Origin: Pseudomonadota bacterium
GTDB lineage: Bacteria > Pseudomonadota > Alphaproteobacteria > Rhizobiales > Xanthobacteraceae
Direction: 5' to 3'
Assembly (NCBI GenBank): GCA_023386885.1
Contig: JAEWIX010000002.1
Location: forward strand, 18,037-82,036
Length of the DNA stretch: 64,000 nt
Positions 1-8,434 of the stretch are shown here, piece after piece (position 1 is the stretch's first letter; every line of letters starts with the position of its first letter). The notes below the pieces were generated by a model. The model searched no databases, was not told where the DNA came from, and was given only the letters and a program-made list of their open reading frames with translations. Made by a program: the position numbers and the translations under genes.

Positions 1-599
1 CGGGGTTGAGCGAGAAAAACTTCCATTGCGGGACCTTCAGCCAAGATGCGCCGTGCGCATCGGATTCTCCGTGGGATTAGGTGCGAGAGCTATTTGTCGT
101 TCCCTGCCATATAAGGGTTCAGTCCAATGCCGCCAAACCATGGTGCCATGCGGCCGATGCAACTCGCGATATGGTTACCGGATTAAGGTATTATATTACT
201 CCGATTTGTGCCCGCCGGGCTGGCGCCGTCATGTTACCGCCATTTAGTCCTGACTATTCGGTTCCCGCGAGGTTTCACGGCCGTTCAGGGCCGGCGACAA
301 ATCGCCGCTCGGTTGGGTGAAGTGCTGAACTTCGTATATAGCCCGCGTGTCATAGGTTGGGATCGTTCGGCTGGGGATCGTCGATCTTCGCCGGGCAAAT
401 GACCGTGAATGTTTCAAGGGAAGTCACACCACGTTGTCGCAGCGCTCGCGGTCGAACATTTCTTCAAATCCGAAGTTTGCTAAGACAGCCCTCGCGCTGA
501 ACGTATTTCGATTCCCGCATCGCCTGACGAATTCGCTGCGCAACAGGTAGCGAACGTCAGATCCGCACCACTCGCTGGCCGCCAAAAGAAAGAAAGACC
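1..599. other. Non-coding stretch upstream of hpnN
   Basis: No convincing gene is visible. The short open frames here (the longest about 70 codons) have no family resemblance and no clear ribosome binding site. Around 185-205 there is an AT-rich patch (ttaaggtattatattact) that could belong to a promoter, but I cannot pair it with a convincing -35 box. The last bases before hpnN (gaaagaaagacc) are a weak purine-rich ribosome binding site. The hpnN promoter is presumably in this stretch. Confidence 0.5.
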
Positions 600-3188
600 G
601 TGCTGACACGCCTCGTTGTTTCCATCGTCGGGTTTTGTACGCGATTTGCGATCCCGACCGTCGTGGTTGCCGTCCTCGCGACGGCGTTCGCGGGTGTCTA
701 TGCCGTCCAGAACTTCGCCATCAACACCGACATCAACAAGCTGATTTCGCCGGACCTCGATTGGAGGCAGCGCGATATCGCATTCGAGAAGGCGTTCGAT
801 CAGGAGCGATTGATCATCGCCGTGGTGGAAGCGCCGACGCCGGAATTCGCCAGTGCCGCCGGTGCTGCGCTGGAGAAAAAGCTTCAGGAAAATCACGTCA
901 ACTTTGAAGCGGTGCGGCGCCTCGGCGGGGGCTCCTTCTTCGAGAAGAACGGACTGCTGTTCCTGCCGACCACCGAGGTCGCGCAACTCACCGGGCAGTT
1001 TGAATCGGCCGCGCCTCTGCTCGAGATCGTCGCTGGCGATCCGAGCCTTCGCGGTTTGACCGGCGCGCTGGAAATCGCCCTGACCGGCGTGAAGCGCGGC
1101 CAGTTTCCGCTGGACGCGGCGGCGCGTCCGCTCGACACCATCGCGGGCGCCGTCGAGCAGACCCTGGAGAAGGGGACCGGGACGTTCTCCTGGCGCGAAC
1201 TGGTCAGCGACAAGCCGCTCACCGACATGGACAAACGGGCTTTCATCGAGGTCAAGCCGGTCCTCAACTTCGACGAACTGGAGCCCGGCAAGGCCGCGAC
1301 CGACGCCATTCGCAAGGCGGCGAACGATATCAATCTCGCCGGCGAATACAGTGCGCGCGTCCGCCTGACCGGCCCGGTGCCGATCGCTAACGAGGAGTTC
1401 GCAACCGTACAGGAGGGCGCGCTCGTCAACGGCATCGGTACGATCCTCGTCGTGTTGTTCATCCTCTGGCTGGCGCTGCGCTCGCCCAAGATTATTTTCG
1501 CCGTTTTCTTTACGCTGACGGTTGGCCTGGCGATTACCACCGCGGCCGGACTGATGATGGTCGGCGCGCTGAATCTGATTTCGGTGGCGTTCGCCGTATT
1601 GTTCGTCGGGCTGGGCGTTGATTTCGGCATTCAGTACAGCGTGCGTTATCGCTCCGAACGCTTCAAGAACGACGACATGCGGTTTGCGTTGCTGCGGGCG
1701 GCAAAGCGATCCGCGGTGCCGCTGTCGCTGGCGGCGGTGGCAACGGCTGCGGGTTTCCTGTCGTTCCTGCCGACCGATTATCGCGGCGTCTCCGAACTCG
1801 GCATCATCGCCGGTGTCGGCATGATGGTGGCATTCTTCGCCAGCATCACCGTGTTGCCGGCGCTGCTGATGCTGCTCAAGCCGCCCGGCGAACGAGACGC
1901 CGTCGGCTATGCCTTTCTCGCGCCGGTGGATCACTTCCTCGAGAAGCACCGCGTTCCGATTATTGTCGGTACGCTATTGCTGGTGATCGCCGGTCTGCCG
2001 CTGCTGTACTTCCTGCACTTCGACTTCAATCCGCTTCACCTGCGCAATCCCAAGGTCGAATCCATCGCGACCTATCTCGACCTGCGCAAGGACCCCAACA
2101 CCGGCGCCAACGCCATCAACGTGATGACGCCGAATGTCGCTGCCGCGAAGCAGGTGGAGGAAAAACTCGCCAAGCTGCCGCAGGTGCTGCGCGTGATGTC
2201 GCTGGACAGCTTCGTGCCCGATGATCAGCCGGCCAAGCTGAAACTGATCGCGGCCGGTGCACGCGTCCTCAATCCGGCCATCAACCCCGATCAGGTCGAT
2301 GCGCCGCCGTCCGACGCCGAGAACGTCGGCGCGTTGAAGGGGGCGGTGGAAAGTTTGCGCAAGACTGCGGGCGATCAGCAGGGGCAGGGCGCGGTGGCCG
2401 CGCGGCGGCTCGCCGACGCATTGTCGAAGGTCGCTGCGGCGAACCAGACGGTGCGCGACAAGGTGCAGGCGGTTTTCGTCACGCCGCTCGCCATCATGCT
2501 CGATCAGTTGCGCAATTCACTGCAGGCCCAGCCTGTCAGCCTCGAGACGTTGCCGCCGGATCTGGTGAAGTCATGGAAGACCGCCGATGGTCAGGTGCGG
2601 GTGGAAGTATCGCCGAGCGGGGATTCCAACGATAACGAAACGCTGCGCAGCTTTGCCGACGCGGTGCTAGCGGCCGAGCCCAATGCGATCGGCGGACCGG
2701 TCTCGATCCTGAAATCCGGCGACACCATCGTGAAGGCATTCATTCACGCTGGCTTCTGGGCGCTGCTGTCGATCGGCATACTATTGTGGATCGCGTTGCG
2801 GCGGGTCACCGACGTGTTGTTGACGCTGGTGCCGCTGCTGGTAGCGGGAGCCTTGACGCTGGAAATCTGCGTGTTGATCGGGTTGCCGCTCAACTTCGCC
2901 AACATCATCGCGCTGCCGCTGTTGCTCGGCGTCGGTGTTGCATTCAAGATTTACTACGTGGTGGCGTGGCGCGCTGGTCACACCAATCTGCTGCAATCGA
3001 GTCTGACGCGCGCAATCTTCTTCAGCGCGCTGACCACCGCGACCGCGTTCGGAAGCCTGTGGCTGTCGAGCCATCCCGGCACCGCCAGCATGGGTAAGCT
3101 GCTGGCGCTGTCGCTGCTGACGACGCTCGCTGCCGTGCTGCTGTTCCAGCCGGCGTTAATGGGGCGTCCGCGCGATGTCGGGAATTAG
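600..3188 (+). CDS. hpnN: HpnN, hopanoid RND/MMPL-family transporter
   Basis: 862-residue inner-membrane protein of the HpnN branch of the RND/MMPL superfamily. In Rhodopseudomonas, HpnN moves hopanoids from the inner to the outer membrane. The layout is typical: one N-terminal membrane segment (about residues 12-34), a large periplasmic domain containing NFAINTDINKLIS, a membrane block at about 277-430 with GLGVDFGIQYSVRYR near residue 338, a second periplasmic domain, and a final membrane block from about 710. The start is GTG, placed just before the first membrane helix. The 3' end overlaps the convergent DUF2147 gene by 33 bp. hpnO lies downstream, so two hopanoid genes sit together although the core squalene-hopene cyclase cluster is not in the window. 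Confidence 0.93.
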   Translation: MLTRLVVSIVGFCTRFAIPTVVVAVLATAFAGVYAVQNFAINTDINKLISPDLDWRQRDIAFEKAFDQERLIIAVVEAPTPEFASAAGAALEKKLQENHVNFEAVRRLGGGSFFEKNGLLFLPTTEVAQLTGQFESAAPLLEIVAGDPSLRGLTGALEIALTGVKRGQFPLDAAARPLDTIAGAVEQTLEKGTGTFSWRELVSDKPLTDMDKRAFIEVKPVLNFDELEPGKAATDAIRKAANDINLAGEYSARVRLTGPVPIANEEFATVQEGALVNGIGTILVVLFILWLALRSPKIIFAVFFTLTVGLAITTAAGLMMVGALNLISVAFAVLFVGLGVDFGIQYSVRYRSERFKNDDMRFALLRAAKRSAVPLSLAAVATAAGFLSFLPTDYRGVSELGIIAGVGMMVAFFASITVLPALLMLLKPPGERDAVGYAFLAPVDHFLEKHRVPIIVGTLLLVIAGLPLLYFLHFDFNPLHLRNPKVESIATYLDLRKDPNTGANAINVMTPNVAAAKQVEEKLAKLPQVLRVMSLDSFVPDDQPAKLKLIAAGARVLNPAINPDQVDAPPSDAENVGALKGAVESLRKTAGDQQGQGAVAARRLADALSKVAAANQTVRDKVQAVFVTPLAIMLDQLRNSLQAQPVSLETLPPDLVKSWKTADGQVRVEVSPSGDSNDNETLRSFADAVLAAEPNAIGGPVSILKSGDTIVKAFIHAGFWALLSIGILLWIALRRVTDVLLTLVPLLVAGALTLEICVLIGLPLNFANIIALPLLLGVGVAFKIYYVVAWRAGHTNLLQSSLTRAIFFSALTTATAFGSLWLSSHPGTASMGKLLALSLLTTLAAVLLFQPALMGRPRDVGN

Positions 3189-3803
3189 GCAGATGTCGCC
3201 GACCGGATCGGCGTCGGCGGCTTCTGTCGCGCCTTTCTGACCAGTGGTTTTCGGCGGTGCCTTGCTCGCGCTTTTCGCGTGTGGGGCGGTCTTCGGCGCA
3301 GCGCCTTTGGCGGTGCCACCCTTGGCGGCGGGATCGGTCGGTAAGTTCGACGGGCTGCTCGGGATCGGGCCGCTCACGCGCGTCCAGGTCTGGCCGCCGC
3401 ACAGGATGCCGAGCACGCAGCCCTCGATCTCGAGTTCGTTCGGATTATTCAATGTCATCGTGGAGTCATAAAGCTTACCGTCTTTGGCGTTGTAGATTTG
3501 CCCTTCCCACTGGTCGGCGCCAGCCTTCTTCTTTTTCATGTTGAGCAGGATCGGCATCCCGAGCGTCAGCCGCGATTTCTTCGTGGCGTCCGGATTATTC
3601 TTGTCGCGGCCGCCGGGGATTTTCTCCCATGCCACTGCCCCCCACATGTTACCGTGGCACGCCGCGACTCGGATATGGGCGACGCCGTCCTCGACACGCC
3701 AATCTCCGGTAGGGTCACCGGCTATCGCCTGCGTCATACTGGCGGCCAAAAAAAAGCCACAGCAGGCCAGAATGCGCTTGGTGGATCGGGGAGACTGCAA
3801 CAT
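3156..3803 (-). CDS. DUF2147 family secreted protein with extended tail
   Basis: 215 residues. A signal peptide (about 1-28, hydrophobic core ILACCGFFLAASMTQAIA) is followed by a DUF2147 domain (about 29-145) with GDWRVEDGVAHIRVAACHG and a C-rich end (GCVLGILCGGQTW). Family members are small exported proteins of unknown function. The tail beyond about residue 150 is low-complexity and rich in Pro, Lys and Ala, which is longer than I expect for the family. The stop codon lies inside the 3' end of convergent hpnN. Its position between hpnN and hpnO suggests, but does not show, a role in the envelope. Confidence 0.85.
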   Translation of the reverse strand: MLQSPRSTKRILACCGFFLAASMTQAIAGDPTGDWRVEDGVAHIRVAACHGNMWGAVAWEKIPGGRDKNNPDATKKSRLTLGMPILLNMKKKKAGADQWEGQIYNAKDGKLYDSTMTLNNPNELEIEGCVLGILCGGQTWTRVSGPIPSSPSNLPTDPAAKGGTAKGAAPKTAPHAKSASKAPPKTTGQKGATEAADADPVGDICLIPDIARTPH

Positions 3804-3904
3804 GGTGAACCCTGTGATTTGACCAGTTTTGACTGCGGTGAATCGAAAGCGCCATAACAGGCTTTTTTATTGACGCGCAGGACATCAACCGAAATATGTA
3901 GCCG

Positions 3905-5296
3905 ATGGTATATTCAAATCTAGACGTTTCCGAGATGTTTGTGGATCGCGAAGCAGAGCGCAGTTCTCTGCATACGCGGCATCTGAACGAACAACTCGTC
4001 CGGGTTCTTAAGACGATCGGATACGATGTCGGGTTCAAACGCGGTGAAGGGCAGTATCTGTTCGACCGTGAGGGTGCGCGCTACCTCGATCTCCTGAGCG
4101 GATTTGGTGTGTTCGCCATCGGGCGGAACCACCCGGCATTGCGTCAGGCGCTCAAGAGCGTGCTCGATGCCGATCTGCCCAACCTCGTTCAGATGGACGT
4201 GTCGACGCTCGCCGGTATTCTTGCGGAACGATTGCTCGCGCGGGTGCCGTATCTGGAGAAGGTCTTCTTCGCCAATTCCGGCACCGAATGCGTTGAGGCT
4301 GCGATCAAGTTCGCGCGCGGTGCGACCGGACGTCAGGGCATCGTTTACTGCGATCACGGCTATCACGGCCTGACTTACGGTTCGCTGTCGCTGACCGCCG
4401 ACAACAATTTTCGCGGCGGGTTCGGCCCGCTGCTGCCCGATTGCAGTGTCGTTCCCTTCAACGATCTGGCAGCGCTGGAACAGGCGCTCTCGACGCGTCA
4501 GGTTGCGGCCTTCATCGTCGAACCGATCCAGGGCAAGGGCGTCAACATACCGTCCGACGACTTCCTGCCCGGCGCTGCGGCGCTTTGCCGCCGCTATGGC
4601 ACGATCATGGTTGCCGACGAAATCCAGTGCGGCATGGGCCGCACCGGAAAGTTTCTCGCGGTGGAGCACTGGAATGTCGAACCCGACATGGTGCTGTTGT
4701 CGAAATCGCTCTCCGGCGGACATGTTCCGGTTGGCGCGGTGCTGACGCGCAAGAGCATCTTCGACAAGATATTTAATCGCATGGACCGCGCGGTCGTGCA
4801 TGGATCGACATTCGCCAAGAACGATTTGGCGATGGCGGCCGGCATTGCCACGCTGGAAGTGATGGAAGCCGAGAAGCTGATCGAGAACGCCGCAGCGCGC
4901 GGCGAACAATTGATGACCGCGCTGTCTGCGATGATTCCGCGCTACGAGATGTTCAAGGAGGTTCGCGGCAAGGGATTGATGATCGGTGTCGAGTTCGGAC
5001 CGCCGAAGTCGTTCCGGCTCAAGGCGGCGTGGAATCTGCTGGAGAGCGCCAACAAGGGACTGTTCTGCCAGTTGATCACCGTGCCACTGTTCAAGGAGCA
5101 CAAGATCCTGACGCAGGTGGCCGGACATGCCAGCCACACCATCAAGCTGTTGCCATCGCTGACGGTCACCGCCGACGACTGCAAGTGGATCGAGAGCGCG
5201 TTCGACCAGACGATTGCGGCGAGCCACCAGGTGCCGGGTGCGATCTGGTCGCTCGGCAAAACGCTGGTCGACAACGCGGTGCGCAAATCCGCTTAG
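3905..5296 (+). CDS. hpnO: HpnO, hopanoid side-chain aminotransferase
   Basis: 463-residue class III PLP-dependent aminotransferase. HpnO-type enzymes form aminobacteriohopanetriol from the ribosylhopane/aldehyde intermediate. Visible class III features are FFANSGTECVEAAIKFARG (PLP phosphate site), ADEIQCGMGRTG with the conserved Asp, and LLSKSLSGGHVPVGAV with Lys267 as the expected Schiff-base lysine. The HpnO-like N-terminal sequence HTRHLNEQLVRVLKTIGYD precedes the catalytic fold. The first ATG is chosen because the preceding residues (NLDVSEMFVDREAER) look family-like. The ribosome binding site is weak. hpnN lies upstream on the same strand, separated by the opposing DUF2147 gene. Confidence 0.92.
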   Translation: MVYSNLDVSEMFVDREAERSSLHTRHLNEQLVRVLKTIGYDVGFKRGEGQYLFDREGARYLDLLSGFGVFAIGRNHPALRQALKSVLDADLPNLVQMDVSTLAGILAERLLARVPYLEKVFFANSGTECVEAAIKFARGATGRQGIVYCDHGYHGLTYGSLSLTADNNFRGGFGPLLPDCSVVPFNDLAALEQALSTRQVAAFIVEPIQGKGVNIPSDDFLPGAAALCRRYGTIMVADEIQCGMGRTGKFLAVEHWNVEPDMVLLSKSLSGGHVPVGAVLTRKSIFDKIFNRMDRAVVHGSTFAKNDLAMAAGIATLEVMEAEKLIENAAARGEQLMTALSAMIPRYEMFKEVRGKGLMIGVEFGPPKSFRLKAAWNLLESANKGLFCQLITVPLFKEHKILTQVAGHASHTIKLLPSLTVTADDCKWIESAFDQTIAASHQVPGAIWSLGKTLVDNAVRKSA

Positions 5297-5316
5297 TGAT
5301 AAGTCCGCGTAGTTGT

Positions 5317-6078
5317 TCAGCGTCGCGTCAGCACGCTGATGCGGCCATACATGCCACTGCGTCGAAAACTATCCTGCACATAGCCGGCGGCAAGCGACCA
5401 TTCCAGCGCGCCCGTGCGCAAGCCGGTGAGATGAGCGCCGACGCGATACTGCTCGCTGAAGCGATCGGCCGACATCGCGATTTCCGGTCCGATCCATCCG
5501 GCGTTGAACACGCGCCAGCCGCCGGCGGCCCGCGCGCTGTAGCCGCTGGCGATGGTGGTGACTGAAGCGGATGCGGACATCATTGTGCTGGCGGTCGGCT
5601 CCCACCACAGGTCGACCGCAGCGCGGGCGCCGACGTTATTGCGATAGGGGCGGCGATGGATTTGCGCGGGTGAGAAATCGTCGCGTTCGAAGTCCGGCCC
5701 GGCAAACATCTTCACTTCGAGATTGCCGCGCTTGAACCGCCAACCGGGAAGGATCGCGGCACGCAGGATCGCCGTCCGGTAACGCGTTGTCGGCGTGTCG
5801 AAACGCTCGATGCCGTCCGACACAAATGCGCTGAGGACAAAGCCGTCCCGATTCAACGAGCGCGGTGCCCATTGTGCGCCGGCATAACCCGCGTAGCCGA
5901 AGTGCCACAAATCGAACCCGCTGAAGAACAGGAATCGTTCGGGTGTGGCGCCGCCACTCAGATCGTCGATAGCGGCGGGTTGGGAGGTCTGCGCGGATAC
6001 GGAGGCGGGTTCGCAAGCCAGGATAGCGGCGACAACGACGTACCAACTCAGGTTCCGCGATCCCGGCATCACACTCAT
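5317..6078 (-). CDS. BcsS-like cellulose biosynthesis outer membrane protein
   Basis: 253 residues with a signal peptide (about 1-30, ending VSAQT) and a body that looks like an outer-membrane beta barrel: alternating hydrophobic strands, many Gly/Trp/Tyr, and a C-terminal strand SGMYGRISVLTRR. The opening FFSGFDLWHFGYAGYAGAQW is typical of the cellulose biosynthesis BcsS family. No bcsA, bcsB or bcsC lies nearby, so this is an orphan member. The ribosome binding site (gtagagg) sits 8 bases before the ATG, next to a 12-bp perfect palindrome. Another barrel protein is possible if the BcsS match is only generic. Confidence 0.7.
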   Translation of the reverse strand: MSVMPGSRNLSWYVVVAAILACEPASVSAQTSQPAAIDDLSGGATPERFLFFSGFDLWHFGYAGYAGAQWAPRSLNRDGFVLSAFVSDGIERFDTPTTRYRTAILRAAILPGWRFKRGNLEVKMFAGPDFERDDFSPAQIHRRPYRNNVGARAAVDLWWEPTASTMMSASASVTTIASGYSARAAGGWRVFNAGWIGPEIAMSADRFSEQYRVGAHLTGLRTGALEWSLAAGYVQDSFRRSGMYGRISVLTRR

Positions 6079-6088
6079 GCCTCTACGT

Positions 6089-6100
6089 TTCTACGTAGAA
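6089..6100. promoter_or_regulatory. Perfect 12-bp palindrome before the bcsS-like gene
   Basis: TTCTACGTAGAA is a perfect palindrome directly upstream of the ribosome binding site, with an extra CTACGT half-copy at 6083-6088. It could be an operator or chance. No regulator gene is adjacent. Confidence 0.3.
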
Positions 6101-6214
6101 CTACTTATGAGAGTGAAGCCTAGCGTTGTGGTGACGTCCAGTATTGCAACCGGAACGATTGGAGAACTTGAACCAAAGTTTAACGATGTGTGCCGCGGTA
6201 TTCAGGTCGGCTTT

Positions 6215-7018
6215 TCAGCCCACGCGTTCGATCAGGGCCATCGCCGCCGCCGGCGCCCGCACCTTGCCCTCGTGGATGACGTAAGCGAAGACGTCGCGCG
6301 GCTGCTTTTTAGGCGAGTCCGATCCCACGCGCGGCAGATCGTCCGGTTCGCCGCCAGCGGCCCAGACTTCCAGCCGCTTGGCCCAGGCGTCGAGTGCCTT
6401 CGGCGGATAGCCGGTCTTGATGTCGTCGCTACCTTTCTGCAATCGCGCATAGACGAAGTCGCCGGTGATATCGGCTATCGCCGGATAGGTCGCGTGCTCG
6501 GAGAACACCACCGGGATCGCGAAGCGCCGCAGCAGTGCCACGAAGTCGGGCGTGCAAAAGCTGTCGTGGCGGACTTCGACGACGTGACGCAGTGCGCGCC
6601 CGTCGAGTTCGCGCGGCAGAAGCTCAAGGAACGCGCCGAAATCCGCCTCGTCGAATTTCTTGGTGGGCGCGAACTGCCAAAGCACCGGCCCCAGGTGATC
6701 GCCCAGTTCGAGCACGCCCGAATCGTAGAAGCGTTTGATCGAATCGCCGGCTTCGGCCAACACCCGGCGGTTGGTGGCGAACCGCGGACCTTTCAGCGAG
6801 AACACAAATCCGTCAGGAACCTCGCTCGCCCATTTGCGATAGCTCGCGGGTTTTTGAGAGCCGTAATAAGTGCCGTTGATCTCGATCGAGGTGAGGTGGC
6901 TGGCGGCGTAAGAGAGTTCCTTCGCCTGTGCGAGCTTGTCGGGGTAAAATACCCCGCGCCACGGCGCGAACGTCCAACCGCCGATGCCGAGACGGATTTT
7001 TCCAGCCTTTTTGGTCAT
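6215..7018 (-). CDS. DUF72 family protein
   Basis: 267 residues, full length for DUF72 (YecE-like, predicted TIM-barrel). It opens with IRLGIGGWTFAPWRGVFYP and continues with SIEINGTYYGSQKPASYRKWA and FSLKGPRFATNRRVL, the usual family motifs. The biochemical role of the family is not established. The ATG has a fair ribosome binding site (gagggc). The gene is divergent from the glycosyltransferase gene at 7267, with about 250 bp between them. Confidence 0.88.
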   Translation of the reverse strand: MTKKAGKIRLGIGGWTFAPWRGVFYPDKLAQAKELSYAASHLTSIEINGTYYGSQKPASYRKWASEVPDGFVFSLKGPRFATNRRVLAEAGDSIKRFYDSGVLELGDHLGPVLWQFAPTKKFDEADFGAFLELLPRELDGRALRHVVEVRHDSFCTPDFVALLRRFAIPVVFSEHATYPAIADITGDFVYARLQKGSDDIKTGYPPKALDAWAKRLEVWAAGGEPDDLPRVGSDSPKKQPRDVFAYVIHEGKVRAPAAAMALIERVG

Positions 7019-7266
7019 TTAGAAGCCCTCTTGCACAACGCGTGTGGCGTTCCTACTTATCGAACAACGGCGACGTTGACGCTCTCAGGGCTCCGTTGCC
7101 AAGACGGCCACAACATAGCACGGTCACGCCGGATGTACGCGGACCTTGCCGTTCGTGGCCGTTGGCATTTCTGCCCCTCGATTTGTTCCAGACGCCGGCG
7201 CTAATCATGCCAGGGTGCTGCTGCTCGCCTTGGCAGGGCGAGATGTCGCGGATATATGCTGGCGCC

Positions 7267-8427
7267 ATGGATCAATCGGTCGGCCAAGCGCCCCAGCATA
7301 TCTCGCGAACCGGTGGCGTCGTGAATGCCTCGCAGGGGGCGGTCACCTGCCAACTCTCGGTCATCGTGCCGACTTTCAACGAGCACGGCAACGTCGCCGT
7401 GCTGTTTGCGCGGCTGGCCAAGACCCTCGATGGCATTTCGTGGGAAGTCATCTTCGTCGATGACAATTCGCCGGACCGAACCTGGCAGGCCGTGCAGGAA
7501 TTGGCGCAGCGGGACACGCGCGTTCGCTGCGTTCGCCGTATCGGCCGACGTGGACTTTCGGGCGCCTGCATCGAGGGGATACTGGCGTCGAGCGCGCCTT
7601 ACGTCGCGGTCATGGATGCTGATCTCCAGCACGACGAAACGCAACTGCCGAAGATGCTTGGCCTGCTGCAACGGGACGAGGCAGAACTTGTGGTCGGCAG
7701 CCGCTATATCGACGGCGGCAATGCCGACAGCTTCAATCGCCAGCGCCGCGGCGCCAGCGAGTTCGCCACGACGCTGGCGAAGAAGCTGTTGCGTGTCGAG
7801 ATCGCCGATCCGATGAGCGGCTTTTTCATGATCCGCCGCGATCGGTTCGAACAGCTTGCGCCCAAACTGTCAGTGCAGGGTTTCAAGATTTTGCTCGATA
7901 TCGTCGCGACGGGGCAGGGCAAGTTGCGCGTCGTCGAAATTCCCTACGCCTTTGGATCGCGGCTGCATGGCGAAAGCAAGCTCGACTCGATGGTGGCGCT
8001 GGATTTCCTCGGCCTGCTGCTGGCGAAGATGACCGGCGACGCGGTGTCGCTGCGTTTCCTGTTGTTCGCGCTGGTCGGCTCGATCGGTCTGGTGGTCCAT
8101 CTTGCAACGCTCGATGCGGCCTTCAATCTGTTCGACTACTCGTTCGCCGAATCCCAGTTGATCGGCGCAGTTGCCGCCATGACCAGTAACTTCCTGCTCA
8201 ACAATTTCCTGACCTATCGCGATCAGCGGCTGAAGGGCTTCGCGATCCTGCGCGGATTGCTGATGTTCTATCTGGTTTGCAGCGTCGGGCTGTTCGCCAA
8301 TGTCGGCGTTGCGTTCTCGGTCTATGGCCAGCGGCCGATCTGGTGGCTCGCGGGGGCGGCCGGCGCGCTGATGGGCGTGGTCTGGAACTACGCGATGTCC
8401 GGCCTGTTCGTCTGGCGCAAGCGGTGA
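7267..8427 (+). CDS. GT2 polyprenyl-phosphate sugar synthase fused to GtrA domain
   Basis: 386 residues from the ATG at 7267; upstream in-frame sequence is not protein-like. Residues about 28-255 form a dolichol-phosphate-mannose-synthase-like GT2 domain (LSVIVPTFNEHGNVAVLF, VDDNSPDRTW, acceptor motif DADLQHDE, DPMSGFFMIRR). Residues about 265-386 hold four membrane helices of the GtrA type (FLLFALVGSIGLVVHL, SNFLLNNFLTYRD). The expected reaction is transfer of a sugar from a nucleotide sugar to a polyprenyl phosphate, with GtrA helping the lipid carrier cross the membrane. A GT39 gene follows 7 bp downstream, a natural user of the product. Sugar identity cannot be read from sequence. Confidence 0.88.
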   Translation: MDQSVGQAPQHISRTGGVVNASQGAVTCQLSVIVPTFNEHGNVAVLFARLAKTLDGISWEVIFVDDNSPDRTWQAVQELAQRDTRVRCVRRIGRRGLSGACIEGILASSAPYVAVMDADLQHDETQLPKMLGLLQRDEAELVVGSRYIDGGNADSFNRQRRGASEFATTLAKKLLRVEIADPMSGFFMIRRDRFEQLAPKLSVQGFKILLDIVATGQGKLRVVEIPYAFGSRLHGESKLDSMVALDFLGLLLAKMTGDAVSLRFLLFALVGSIGLVVHLATLDAAFNLFDYSFAESQLIGAVAAMTSNFLLNNFLTYRDQRLKGFAILRGLLMFYLVCSVGLFANVGVAFSVYGQRPIWWLAGAAGALMGVVWNYAMSGLFVWRKR

Positions 8428-8434
8428 GCCCGCC

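Noticed and set aside
26..402. Three short overlapping open frames upstream of hpnN
   Set aside because: No ribosome binding sites, odd composition and no family resemblance; treated as non-coding.
6928..7266. N-terminal extension of the GT2-GtrA gene
   Set aside because: The frame is open but overlaps the divergent DUF72 gene and has no family sequence; the ATG at 7267 is followed at once by the GT2 fold.
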